DNA from: JBQCDV01 sp051960855
GTDB taxonomy: Bacteria; Actinomycetota; Actinomycetes; JAJZTN01
Direction of reading: 5' to 3'
DNA: 11,687 bases
Assembly (NCBI GenBank): GCA_051960855.1
Contig: JBQCDV010000119.1
Location: 1-11,687 of the forward strand
Both the position numbers and the translations under genes were made by a program. The notes under the pieces were generated by a model. That model had not been told where the DNA came from and did not search any database. It was given only the letters and a program-made list of their open reading frames with translations. Within the stretch, counting starts at the first letter, position 1, and each line of letters opens with the position of its first letter. This document shows, in pieces, positions 1-6,434 of this stretch.

Positions 1-353
1 GCAGCACACGTGCTCTTGCCGACGTGTCAGCGGTTGCCGACCCCAACACCGGGGTGGCCGTCTACGACTCCACCCCGCATAACGGGTCGTCGGGCTGGCT
101 CGTCTTCGGCGGCACCAGCGCGAGCTCACCGATCATCGCTTCCGTGTACGCCCTCGCCAACTACAGCAGCAACGACCCAAGCGCCGCTGCCACCCTGTGG
201 GCTCACGCGGACAAGCTGAACGACGTGACATCGGGCTCCAACGGTCACTGCCGCACCAAGGTGTGGTGCACCGCCGGCACCGGCTGGGACGGCCCGACGG
301 GTCTCGGCACCCCGAACGGCATCGACGCGTTCCGACCTGTCACGGGCGGCTGA
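1..353 (+). CDS. S53 family serine-carboxyl peptidase (sedolisin/kumamolisin type), C-terminal fragment
   Basis: Only the last 116 codons (reading frame from base 3) are inside the window; the N-terminal part, including the Glu/Asp catalytic residues and any signal peptide, lies to the left. The fragment begins with the family's DVSAVADPNTG segment, whose Asp normally helps form the oxyanion hole. It then has GGTSASSP, where the Ser codon at 117-119 is the predicted nucleophile. The Ca-binding end follows, LNDVTSG and then GTGWDGPTGLGTPNG, with the spaced Gly-Gly-Asp pattern usual in this family. Two Cys residues in CRTKVWC could form a small disulfide. Members are normally secreted, acid-tolerant endopeptidases made as pro-enzymes; that is family knowledge, not visible here. 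The frame stops cleanly at TGA 351-353 and is followed by a strong terminator, so it is probably the last gene of its transcript. Family assignment is firm; substrate is unknown. Confidence 0.93.
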   Translation, partial: STRALADVSAVADPNTGVAVYDSTPHNGSSGWLVFGGTSASSPIIASVYALANYSSNDPSAAATLWAHADKLNDVTSGSNGHCRTKVWCTAGTGWDGPTGLGTPNGIDAFRPVTGG

Positions 354-381
354 GCCGCTGTCACTCCTCCTAGTGACGTAA

Positions 382-419
382 GGGCGGGGTCGGTCTTCGG
401 ACCGACCCCGCCCCTGTTT
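382..419 (+). terminator. Intrinsic terminator with UUCG-capped hairpin
   Basis: Bases 382-395 and 400-413 form a perfect 14-bp GC-rich stem closed by TTCG (396-399), giving the very stable C(UUCG)G tetraloop. On + it is followed by CTGTTTG, a short and weak T-tract. It lies 28 bp after the peptidase stop and 11 bp before the zapE stop on the other strand, so it probably serves both converging transcripts. A U-run is lacking on the - side. This is the only clear intrinsic terminator I found in the window. Confidence 0.85.
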
Positions 420-423
420 GCGT

Positions 424-1524
424 CTACTCCCCCTCGCGTGCCAGAGCACCGAGACGTGACACCGCTCGGAAGTACTTCTTGCGGTAGCCGCCCCGCAGCA
501 TCTCCTCACTGAACAGCCGGTCGATGCGCTCACCGCTCGCGACGACCGGGACGCTCCGGTCGTAGAGCCGGTCAACGAGGACGACGAGACGCAGGGCGAC
601 GTTCTGGTCAGGCACCTGGCTCAGCCCCCGCAGGCCGACCAGCGGCACGCCGTCGAGCAGGGCGCCGTAGCGGCTGGGATGCAGGGTCGCCAGATGGGCC
701 AGCAGAGCGTCGAAGTCATCGGCGGTGGCGCCGGGCACCTCCGCGACTCGCGCGTCGACCTCGGCGTCGGTCAACGGTTCCGGCGGCTCCGGCAGGCCGC
801 GGTGGCGATAGTCCTCTCCGTCGATCCGCACGACGTCGAACCGAGCCGATAGTCCCTGGATCTCCCGCAGGAAGTCCTCGGCGGCGAAGCGCCCCTCCCC
901 CAGCGCCCCGGGCAGCGTGTTCGACGTCGCGGCGAGAGCAACGCCCGACTCGGCAAGCCGCGTCAGCAACGTCGACACGAGGACGGTGTCTCCGGGGTCG
1001 TCGAGCTCGAACTCGTCGATCGCCAGCAGGGTCCTCGATGACAACGCCTCGACGGCCTCAGCGAAGCCGAGGGCGCCGACGAGGTTCGTCAGCTCGACGA
1101 AAGTCGCAAAGCTCTTCGGCTCCGGCGCGGCGTGCCACAGCGAGGCAAGCAGGTGGGTCTTGCCCACACCGAAACCGCCGTCGAGGTAGACACCACGGGC
1201 CTCAGCAGCCTCCCGCTTCCGTCGGAACAGCGAACGGCGCCCGCCCCGCTCCCCGCCGTTGCCCCGCCCGCCGTTGCCGCGCCGTCCGTCGCCGGCACCT
1301 CCGAGCTCACCCGCAAAGGCCTCCAGCCGCCGCACCGCCTCGGCCTGGCTCGGCTGCGACGGGTCCGGCCGGTAGGTCCCGAACCGTTCCTTGTCGAACC
1401 GCGGCGGCGGTACGAGCTCGGCGAGCAGCCGCTCGACGGGCACCTGCGGAGTCCGGTCGACGAGCCGCGGCAGGTCTGAGGTGGCGTCGTCGGGCACGGC
1501 GGGCAGGCTATCTGCCGTGCGCAT
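424..1524 (-). CDS. zapE: AFG1/ZapE-like AAA+ family ATPase
   Basis: A 366-residue P-loop ATPase of the AFG1/ZapE family. The frame stays open upstream to 1782, but ATG at 1524 is chosen because GAGAGGAG sits directly before it and the upstream extension is antisense to the reductase and composition-biased. Seen: N-terminal ERLLAELVPPPRFDKERF; Walker A GGFGVGKTH (about residues 116-124, Lys122); Walker B LLAIDE (Asp170-Glu171); a TSN sensor-like segment (about 200-202) followed by GRF; and the C-terminal family block YDRSVPVVAS...GGYRKKYFRAVSRL. Residues about 74-98 are a Gly/Arg/Asn-rich, probably disordered insert just before the ATPase core. In E. coli ZapE is linked to Z-ring constriction, and mitochondrial AFG1 to membrane protein quality control; the actinobacterial role is not settled. 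It is divergent from the reductase with overlapping starts, matching my recollection of Rv2670c/Rv2671 in M. tuberculosis. Confidence 0.92.
   Translation of the reverse strand: MRTADSLPAVPDDATSDLPRLVDRTPQVPVERLLAELVPPPRFDKERFGTYRPDPSQPSQAEAVRRLEAFAGELGGAGDGRRGNGGRGNGGERGGRRSLFRRKREAAEARGVYLDGGFGVGKTHLLASLWHAAPEPKSFATFVELTNLVGALGFAEAVEALSSRTLLAIDEFELDDPGDTVLVSTLLTRLAESGVALAATSNTLPGALGEGRFAAEDFLREIQGLSARFDVVRIDGEDYRHRGLPEPPEPLTDAEVDARVAEVPGATADDFDALLAHLATLHPSRYGALLDGVPLVGLRGLSQVPDQNVALRLVVLVDRLYDRSVPVVASGERIDRLFSEEMLRGGYRKKYFRAVSRLGALAREGE
1234..1299 (-). repeat. Low-complexity Gly/Arg/Asn-rich linker coding region in zapE
   Basis: This stretch encodes GDGRRGNGGRGNGGERGG, with the short unit RGNGG repeated. 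At DNA level gccgttgcc recurs on the + strand. It lies between the N-terminal block and Walker A of the ATPase and probably forms a flexible linker that arose by slippage. The segment is likely variable in length between relatives. Confidence 0.6.
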
Positions 1525-2287
1525 GCTCCTCTCGCCCGGAACTCCCGACTCCCACGCTGCCTCACTCCCACCCGGGGATGAGCAGCTCGACGACAGGGCC
1601 CTCGCCGCGGCGTACGAATATCCCGAGGAGACCACCTGGCTGCGGGCGGTGATGGTCTCGACGCTCGATGGGGGCGGCGCGGGACCCGACGGCCGGTCCG
1701 CGTCGATCTCCGGTCCCCCCGACCGGGTCGTGCTCGCGCTCAACCGGGCACTGTCCGATGCGATCCTCGTGGGCTGGGGCACGGCGCGGGCAGAGGGCTA
1801 CGGACCGGCGACCGTGAAGCCGCGGTGGCAATGGCTGCGTGACTCCCGAACGACGCCCGCACCCGTCATCGCCGTCGTCAGCGGGACTCTCGAGATCGAT
1901 CCATCAATCGACCTGATCTCCGCAAGCCAAGGTCGCACCGTCATCGTCACGTGTGAGTCGGCTCCGGAGGACAGGCGCAAGCGGCTGGCTGAGGACGTCG
2001 ACGTCGTGGTGGCCGGGGACGAGCGCGTCGACCTACGCGACGCGGTCCGGCAGCTGGCCGAGCGAGGGCTGCGGCGGCTGGACTGCGAGGGCGGCCCCTC
2101 ACTCCTGGCGCAGCTGGTCGCCGCCGACGTCCTCGATGAGCTCTGTCTGACTCTCTCGCCCCTGCTGACTGCCGGCGACGCGGGCCGCAGCCTGCGCGGA
2201 CCCGTGCTGGACCCCGTCCGGCATCTCCGGCTCACGCATCTGCTGGAGGAGGACGGCTTCCTGTTCGGTCGGTGGCGTCGGGAGTAG
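1517..2287 (+). CDS. Pyrimidine/flavin-type reductase, RibD C-terminal domain (DHFR fold)
   Basis: A stand-alone RibD-C (DHFR-fold) reductase of about 256 residues with no deaminase domain. Seen: WLRAVMVSTLDG near the N-terminus; DAILVGWGTARAEGYGP (NADPH-fold strand and loop); and the C-terminal signature CEGGPSLLAQLVAADVLDEL. The family includes 5-amino-6-ribosylaminouracil phosphate reductases. The similarly placed M. tuberculosis Rv2671 has been described as a DHFR functional analogue linked to para-aminosalicylate resistance, so folate or riboflavin chemistry are both possible. Start: GTG 1517 gives MRMLLSPG, resembling relatives, and lies 7 nt after CAGGCT (1504-1509), a -10-like hexamer. 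ATG 1523 is the alternative and shares the CATG palindrome with the zapE start. A longer frame from 1391 is antisense to zapE and unlikely. It heads a + run whose next gene starts 10 bp after its stop. Confidence 0.88.
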   Translation: MRMLLSPGTPDSHAASLPPGDEQLDDRALAAAYEYPEETTWLRAVMVSTLDGGGAGPDGRSASISGPPDRVVLALNRALSDAILVGWGTARAEGYGPATVKPRWQWLRDSRTTPAPVIAVVSGTLEIDPSIDLISASQGRTVIVTCESAPEDRRKRLAEDVDVVVAGDERVDLRDAVRQLAERGLRRLDCEGGPSLLAQLVAADVLDELCLTLSPLLTAGDAGRSLRGPVLDPVRHLRLTHLLEEDGFLFGRWRRE

Positions 2288-2290
2288 CGT
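2285..2290 (+). promoter_or_regulatory. Possible leaderless -10 element TAGCGT before the 2298 gene
   Basis: TAGCGT fits TANNNT and ends exactly 7 nt before ATG 2298. That is about the spacing expected when the transcript starts at or beside the A of the start codon. The element contains the TAG stop of the reductase gene. There is no good Shine-Dalgarno at normal distance (GGAG 2281-2284 is 13 nt away). No recognisable -35 was seen. Confidence 0.4.
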
Positions 2291-2297
2291 CCGGCGC

Positions 2298-2984
2298 ATG
2301 GCGAAGACCACGGCGATGCGCACGGTCGTCGAGCACGGTCCGAAGGACAAGAAGTGTGTCGCCTTCGCCGTGGACTGGCCGGGGCTCAGCCGTGGGGGGA
2401 AGAGACCGGGCGAGGCCCTGGAGACGCTGGAGTCCTACCTGCCGCGCTACCGGCCGGTGGCCGCCGCGGCGGGTCGCGCTGAGGAGTTCGACCGAGTCGC
2501 CGGCCTCGACGTCGTGGAGGACCGGGTCGGTCCCGGTTCGACGGACTTCTGGGGCATCTCGTTCTCCCCCTGCTCCCTCGAGACGGAGCCGATGCCCGAC
2601 GCCGAGCTGGAGCGCAAGATCGGGCTGCTGCAGGCCTGCTGGGCCTACCTCGACGGCGTCGCCGCGCGGGTGTCGCCGGTTATGCGCAAGGGCGTTCGGG
2701 GCGGCGGACGCGACCGTGACGAGATCGTCGAGCATGTGCTGCGCACCGAGACCCACGACTTCGCCAGGCGGCTCGGCCTGCGCACGCCGGAGGACGCGCG
2801 GCTCTCGCTCGACGACCGGCAGGCGTTCCGCGACGAGTACGTGGGGCTGATGCGGGAGTACAACGGCGGCGAGAGCAAGCGGATGCGCTCGTGGAACCTC
2901 CCCTTCCTCATCCGCCACACCGCCTTCCACACGATGGACCACGCGTGGGAGATGGAGGACAAGGACCTCGCCGCGGAGGGATGA
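2298..2984 (+). CDS. Uncharacterised actinobacterial protein with HicB-like N-terminus and DinB-like C-terminus
   Basis: A 228-residue soluble protein of unknown function. Residues about 8-55 (TVVEHGPKDKKCVAFAVDWP, then GLSRGGKRPGEALETLESYL) resemble a HicB-type partial RNase-H fold: a strand, a Pro-Gly turn, then a helix rich in EAL. The centre holds GPGSTDFWGISFSP. The C-terminal half is helical with histidines at 146, 153, 207, 211 and 215, the last three in IRHTAFHTMDHAWEMED. This HxxxHxxxH pattern recalls the metal-binding bundle of DinB/YfiT proteins. No HicA toxin gene lies beside it, so a toxin-antitoxin role is not supported. I recall similar full-length proteins in other actinobacteria labelled hypothetical. 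It sits between the reductase (10 bp) and the methyltransferase (7 bp) and could share their transcript. Domain readings are inference from pattern; that the gene is real is near certain. Confidence 0.85.
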   Translation: MAKTTAMRTVVEHGPKDKKCVAFAVDWPGLSRGGKRPGEALETLESYLPRYRPVAAAAGRAEEFDRVAGLDVVEDRVGPGSTDFWGISFSPCSLETEPMPDAELERKIGLLQACWAYLDGVAARVSPVMRKGVRGGGRDRDEIVEHVLRTETHDFARRLGLRTPEDARLSLDDRQAFRDEYVGLMREYNGGESKRMRSWNLPFLIRHTAFHTMDHAWEMEDKDLAAEG

Positions 2985-2991
2985 TCCTCGC

Positions 2992-3636
2992 GTGAGCGAC
3001 TGCTGTGACCCGAGCCGATACGACGGCACCTTCGGCGACGGCTTCGCGCGCCGACTGGCCAGGCGGTATCGACGCAAGGGCCTGGACCGGGCCGCTCGGC
3101 GCATCGTGGACGTTCTGGAGCGCGAGGGCGGAGTAGCCGGGGCGACCGTGCTCGAGATCGGGGGCGGCATCGGCGACATTCAGCTGGAACTGCTCAAGCG
3201 GGGCGCGACTCGCGCGACCAATCTCGAGCTGTCGCACGCCTACGAGGCCGAGGCCGCCCACCTGGCGGCCGAGGCCGGCCTGGCCGATCGCATCACGCGG
3301 CGGCACATCGACCTCGCCGCCACGCCCGAGCTGGTGGAGCCGGCGGATGTCGTGGTGCTGCACCGCGTCGTCTGCTGCTACCCGGACTACCGCCGACTGC
3401 TGGCAGCGGTGGCCGGCCACACGCGTCAGCGGGTGGTCTTCACCCACCCGCCGCGGACTCTGGTGTCGCGGCTGGCGGCGGCGATCGAGAACGTCGGCTT
3501 CCGCCTGCGCGGCAGCGACTTCCGCGTCTTCACGCACTCGCCGACCGCCATGCGTGCCGTGCTGGCCGAGCATGGGCTGCAGCCACGTCCGGCAGGTGGG
3601 GGTCCGGTTTGGAAGGTGACGACGGCGACGCGATGA
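2992..3636 (+). CDS. Class I SAM-dependent methyltransferase
   Basis: A 214-residue Rossmann-fold methyltransferase. Start GTG 2992 lies 7 nt after the previous stop and about 11 nt after GGAGGG (2975-2980). Seen: N-terminal DCCDPSRYDGTF; motif I VLEIGGGIGD (about 53-62); acidic end of strand 2 in TNLELS (Glu79); and VVLHRVVCCYPDYRRLLAAV (about 121-140), which resembles motif IV/post-I of the BchM/UbiG-like branch. The Cys pairs CC at 4-5 and 128-129 are notable and could be redox- or metal-sensitive. Substrate is unknown; similarity of the CYPD block to Mg-protoporphyrin methyltransferases should not be read as function. It closes the + strand run begun by the reductase and is convergent with the hydrolase, leaving only 6 bp between stops. 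Confidence 0.88.
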   Translation: MSDCCDPSRYDGTFGDGFARRLARRYRRKGLDRAARRIVDVLEREGGVAGATVLEIGGGIGDIQLELLKRGATRATNLELSHAYEAEAAHLAAEAGLADRITRRHIDLAATPELVEPADVVVLHRVVCCYPDYRRLLAAVAGHTRQRVVFTHPPRTLVSRLAAAIENVGFRLRGSDFRVFTHSPTAMRAVLAEHGLQPRPAGGGPVWKVTTATR

Positions 3637-3642
3637 CCTCGC

Positions 3643-4845
3643 TCAGCGCAGGTGCAGCACGCCGGTGAGGAAGGCGTCCAGGTGCTTCTCGTAGCCCTGA
3701 GGGTCGACGTTCCACGACGCCGTGTGCTCCGCTCCCGGCACCTCCACATAGGTGATGGTCGAGGGGTTGGCGGCGGCGACCTCACGCGAGGGTCCGATCG
3801 GGACCGTGGTGTCGGCCGTGCCGTGGAACAGCAGCGTCGGCACCGAGATCCGGCGATGCCGGGCGTCGAGGTCGTCCCAGTCGATGCCCGCCCGCAGGGA
3901 CGCGATGCGCTCAGCGATGGGAGTCAGGAAGCCAGGCAGACCGCGGTTGGCCGCCTGCAGGTCGAGCGTCGAGCGCCAGTCGACGACGGGGGCATCGAGC
4001 ACGGTGGCAGCGACCGCGGAGGCATGCTGCCCGTGCCGCAGCTCGTCGAAGACCAGCGCTCCCCCCATCGACCAGCCGTAGAGCACGACCCGCTTGGCGC
4101 CGTGGTCCAACGCCCAGCCGACGGCAGCGTCGAGGTCGCGGTACTCGGTCTGCCCCAGGTGGTAGAAACCGTCCTTCGACTCCGGCGCACCGACGTCGTT
4201 GCGGTAGGTGATGTCGAGCATCCGCACGCCGAGCGAGGAAAGCGTCGGCATGACGCGAAGCCCCTCGGTCCGGCTGGCGCCGCGCCCGTGGACGAGGATC
4301 ACTGTCGTCTCGCGAGCAGCCGCGGGAGCCTTGGCGGGCGCCGGGATGTCCCACGCGGGCATCGGTCCGAGGTCGGTCGGGATGTTAACGGGAGTGAAGT
4401 CGAGACCTGCCGCACCCTGCGGGTCTGTCTCGTTGGGATGCGGCGTCCAGTAGACCTTGGTGCCCGCTGCCGGGCTGCTGCCCTCGACGACCTCGCGGGT
4501 CACAAAGCCGCCGCCCTCGGTGGAGATGTCGCCGACCACCGTGCGACCGGTCGCTGACACGACCGCATACCTGCCGACAGCGTGGGTGTTGCTGGTGTCC
4601 GGCAGCGTCACCGTGTGCGGAGTTGAAGCCTTGACGGTGAGGTCGTAGACGGAGTCGTGGTTGGGCACGAGCAACTGTGAGGAGTAATACCAACCGATCC
4701 CGGCGACCGCCACGGCGGCGACGACGACCAGCACGACGAGCGCGGCGAGCAGGCGCGCGCCCCAGCGAGCCTGCCGGCGCCCCTGGGCGGCAGCGAGGGC
4801 GCGGCGTTCGACGATCTGGTCCGGGATGGCACGGGTCTTGACCAC
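3643..4845 (-). CDS. Membrane-anchored alpha/beta hydrolase
   Basis: A 400-residue protein with an Arg-rich cytoplasmic start, one membrane segment at about 32-54 (LLAALVVLVVVAAVAVAGIGW), a roughly 125-residue beta-rich spacer, and a C-terminal alpha/beta-hydrolase domain. The positive-inside rule puts the catalytic domain outside the membrane. Seen: oxyanion loop HGRG (186-189); nucleophile elbow GWSMG with Ser259; acid Asp345 in HGTADTTVP; His374 in GAEHTASW. The triad is complete, so it is probably an active esterase, lipase or peptidase; the Asp/His regions look like prolyl-oligopeptidase/BAAT-type hydrolases. GTG 4845 is the most downstream start that keeps the anchor. The frame continues open far upstream but that part is antisense to ligC. 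No Shine-Dalgarno was seen. CACAAT (4857-4852 on -) lies 6 nt upstream and may be a -10. Confidence 0.88.
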   Translation of the reverse strand: MVKTRAIPDQIVERRALAAAQGRRQARWGARLLAALVVLVVVAAVAVAGIGWYYSSQLLVPNHDSVYDLTVKASTPHTVTLPDTSNTHAVGRYAVVSATGRTVVGDISTEGGGFVTREVVEGSSPAAGTKVYWTPHPNETDPQGAAGLDFTPVNIPTDLGPMPAWDIPAPAKAPAAARETTVILVHGRGASRTEGLRVMPTLSSLGVRMLDITYRNDVGAPESKDGFYHLGQTEYRDLDAAVGWALDHGAKRVVLYGWSMGGALVFDELRHGQHASAVAATVLDAPVVDWRSTLDLQAANRGLPGFLTPIAERIASLRAGIDWDDLDARHRRISVPTLLFHGTADTTVPIGPSREVAAANPSTITYVEVPGAEHTASWNVDPQGYEKHLDAFLTGVLHLR

Positions 4846-4850
4846 TACGG

Positions 4851-4857
4851 CATTGTG
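4851..4857. promoter_or_regulatory. Possible overlapping divergent -10 elements (CATTGT on +, CACAAT on -)
   Basis: The heptamer CATTGTG contains CATTGT on + (7 nt before GTG 4864, an alternative ligC start) and CACAAT on - (6 nt before the hydrolase GTG 4845). Both match TANNNT except for the first base. The hydrolase and ligase starts are so close that any promoter for either must lie in this small gap or within the opposite gene. Shared, symmetric -10 elements are a documented cause of divergent bacterial transcription. Here this is inference from geometry only. Confidence 0.3.
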
Positions 4858-5901
4858 CTGCCCGTGCTGCCCTTCAGTCCCCCGCTCGCGCCGATGTTGG
4901 CCAAGTCGGTACCGAATCTGCCCACCGGCGACCTGCTCTACGAGCCGAAGTGGGACGGCTTCCGCGCACTGGTGTGGCGCGACGGCGACGACGTCGTCAT
5001 CACCTCCCGTGGCGAGAAGCCGATGACGCGGTACTTCCCGGACGTGGTCGAGGCGGCCCTCGCCTCCCTGCCGGAGCGGTGCGTCACCGACGGCGAGATC
5101 ATCGTCCGCCGGCCGACCGGCGACGGGCGCGAGCGGCTGGACTGGGAGGCCCTCGCCCAGCGCATCCACCCCGCGGAGTCGCGGGTCCGGCGGCTGGCGG
5201 CCGAGACGCCGGCGAGCTACGTCGCCTTCGACCTCCTGGCACTCGGCGACGAGGACCTGCGCTCCCAACCCTTCGCCGAACGGCGGCAGCGGCTGGCGGC
5301 GGTGCTCGCCTCGGCTGCCCCGCCGATCCACGTGACCGCGGCGACCGAGGACGTCGAGCTGGCACGGCAGTGGTTCGAGGTCTTCGAGGGCGCGGGGCTC
5401 GACGGCGTGGTCGCCAAGCCGACCGACCTGCGCTACCAGCCAGACAAGCGCGCCATGTTCAAGGTCAAGCACTCCCGCACCGCCGACTGCGTCGTGGTGG
5501 GCTACCGGATGCACAAGTCCGGTCAGGGCGTCGGGTCCCTGCTGCTCGGGCTCTACGACGGCGACCAGCTGCGCCAGGTCGGCGGCATTGCGGCGATGCC
5601 CACCAAGCGTCGGGTGGAGCTGATCGATGAGCTCGCGCCCTACCTGCAGCGCGACGACAGCGGCGAGGTGCGCACCGCGGAGGGCGAGAAGTCGCGCTTC
5701 ACCGGCGCTCGCGACATGACCTGGTACCCGCTGCGGCCCGAGCTCGTCGTCGAGGTCCGCTACGACCAGATGGAGGGCGACCGCTTCCGCCACACGGTGC
5801 AGCTCGAGCGGTGGCGACCGGACCGCGACCCCCGCTCGTGCACCTTCGACCAGCTCGACCGGCCCATCGCCTACGACCTCGGCGACGTGCTCGCCGAGTA
5901 G
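4855..5901 (+). CDS. ligC: ATP-dependent DNA ligase, LigC-type stand-alone ligase
   Basis: A 348-residue ligase with only adenylation and OB-fold domains. Seen (numbered from GTG 4855): motif I EPKWDGFR with adenylated Lys32; SRGEKPMTRYFPD (about 51-63); motif III DGEII (79-83); motif IIIa YVAFDLL (122-128); motif IV GLDGVVAKP (181-189); motif V MFKVKHSRTADCVVVGYR with Lys203 and Lys205; and a C-terminal OB-fold ending in DMTWYPLRPELVVEVRYD and FRHTVQLERWRPDRDP. No LigD polymerase or phosphoesterase domain is fused. The size and layout match mycobacterial LigC, which is associated with Prim-PolC and excision repair of gaps rather than classical Ku-dependent joining. A matching polymerase is encoded at 9481-10533 on the other strand. 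Start is GTG 4855 or GTG 4864. It is divergent, 9 bp from the hydrolase, and followed 21 bp later by the USP-like gene. Confidence 0.92.
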   Translation: MLPVLPFSPPLAPMLAKSVPNLPTGDLLYEPKWDGFRALVWRDGDDVVITSRGEKPMTRYFPDVVEAALASLPERCVTDGEIIVRRPTGDGRERLDWEALAQRIHPAESRVRRLAAETPASYVAFDLLALGDEDLRSQPFAERRQRLAAVLASAAPPIHVTAATEDVELARQWFEVFEGAGLDGVVAKPTDLRYQPDKRAMFKVKHSRTADCVVVGYRMHKSGQGVGSLLLGLYDGDQLRQVGGIAAMPTKRRVELIDELAPYLQRDDSGEVRTAEGEKSRFTGARDMTWYPLRPELVVEVRYDQMEGDRFRHTVQLERWRPDRDPRSCTFDQLDRPIAYDLGDVLAE

Positions 5902-5922
5902 CCCCTCTGGCAGGCTGCTCCC

Positions 5923-6390
5923 ATGCTGACGACCGTCGTCCTGACCGAGGACGCCCTCACCCCGCACGACGTCGACCGACTCACGGCCCTGCACGACGAG
6001 CCCCTGCAGGTCGTCCTGCTCGTCCCGGCCAAGCGCTCCGAGGGTTTCGTCGAGACCGTCGACCGCGTCCTGCTCGGCAGCATCCACAACGCCTCGACCG
6101 AGCCGCACGACGAGCGGGGCGACGAGGTGGGGCCCGAGCCGTCGCTGCGGCGTTCGAAAGTCGCGCTGGAGACCGCCGGCATCGGCATCGCCGAGGCCCG
6201 GCTCTCCGATGATCCCGTCGCCGACGTCGTCGCCGCAGCCACCGGGCGCGACGCCCTCGACGTCGTCGTCATCACTCCCCCGCACCTCGTCGAGGAGGGT
6301 CTCCACCGCGACTGGGCCAGTCGCATCCGCCGGGAGACCGACCGGCCGGTCCTGCACGTGGTAGCTGGCACCGACCGCGTCGTGAGCTGA
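5923..6390 (+). CDS. Small USP-like Rossmann-fold protein, function unknown
   Basis: A 155-residue acidic protein with alternating strands and helices: TTVVLTEDALTPHDVDRLTA, LQVVLLVPA, DALDVVVITPPHLVEEGLHR, then DWASRIRRETDRPVLHVVAG. The late block, with an Asp-Trp-Ala-Ser helix followed by PVLHVV, is shared with small actinobacterial proteins that I recall being labelled indole-3-glycerol-phosphate synthase. That label is not credible here because the chain is far too short for a TIM barrel. The fold reads more like a universal-stress/HUP-type protein, but no GxxG-nucleotide loop is evident. Start ATG 5923 has GGCAGG 8 nt upstream, and the overlapping CAGGCT (5911-5916) is also -10-like. It lies between ligC and msrB on the same strand. 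A stress-related role is inference only. Confidence 0.8.
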   Translation: MLTTVVLTEDALTPHDVDRLTALHDEPLQVVLLVPAKRSEGFVETVDRVLLGSIHNASTEPHDERGDEVGPEPSLRRSKVALETAGIGIAEARLSDDPVADVVAAATGRDALDVVVITPPHLVEEGLHRDWASRIRRETDRPVLHVVAGTDRVVS

Positions 6391-6421
6391 GCCGCCGCTG
6401 GCGGTTGTCAGACCCGCGACG

Positions 6422-6427
6422 TACGGT
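6422..6427 (+). promoter_or_regulatory. msrB: Possible leaderless -10 element TACGGT before msrB
   Basis: TACGGT matches TANNNT and ends 7 nt before ATG 6435. The AGG at 6431-6433 is only 1 nt from the ATG, too close to act as a Shine-Dalgarno, which favours leaderless translation. TTGTCA at 6405-6410 looks like a -35 but is only 11 bp away, too near to pair with it. The gap from the previous stop is 44 bp, enough for an independent promoter. Confidence 0.42.
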
Positions 6428-6434
6428 CGAAGGC

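Noticed and set aside
1391..1516. N-terminal extension of the reductase from ATG 1391
   Set aside because: Arg/Ser/Gly-rich and antisense to zapE's conserved N-terminal block; relatives start near the (V/L)R(M/L)LL segment.
1525..1782. N-terminal extension of zapE up to 1782
   Set aside because: Ser/Ala/Pro-rich, unlike the family, antisense to the reductase, and the strong GAGAGGAG ribosome site marks ATG 1524.
2298..2984. A HicAB toxin-antitoxin system
   Set aside because: The HicB-like segment is inside a longer protein and no small HicA-type double-stranded-RNA-binding toxin gene lies on either side.
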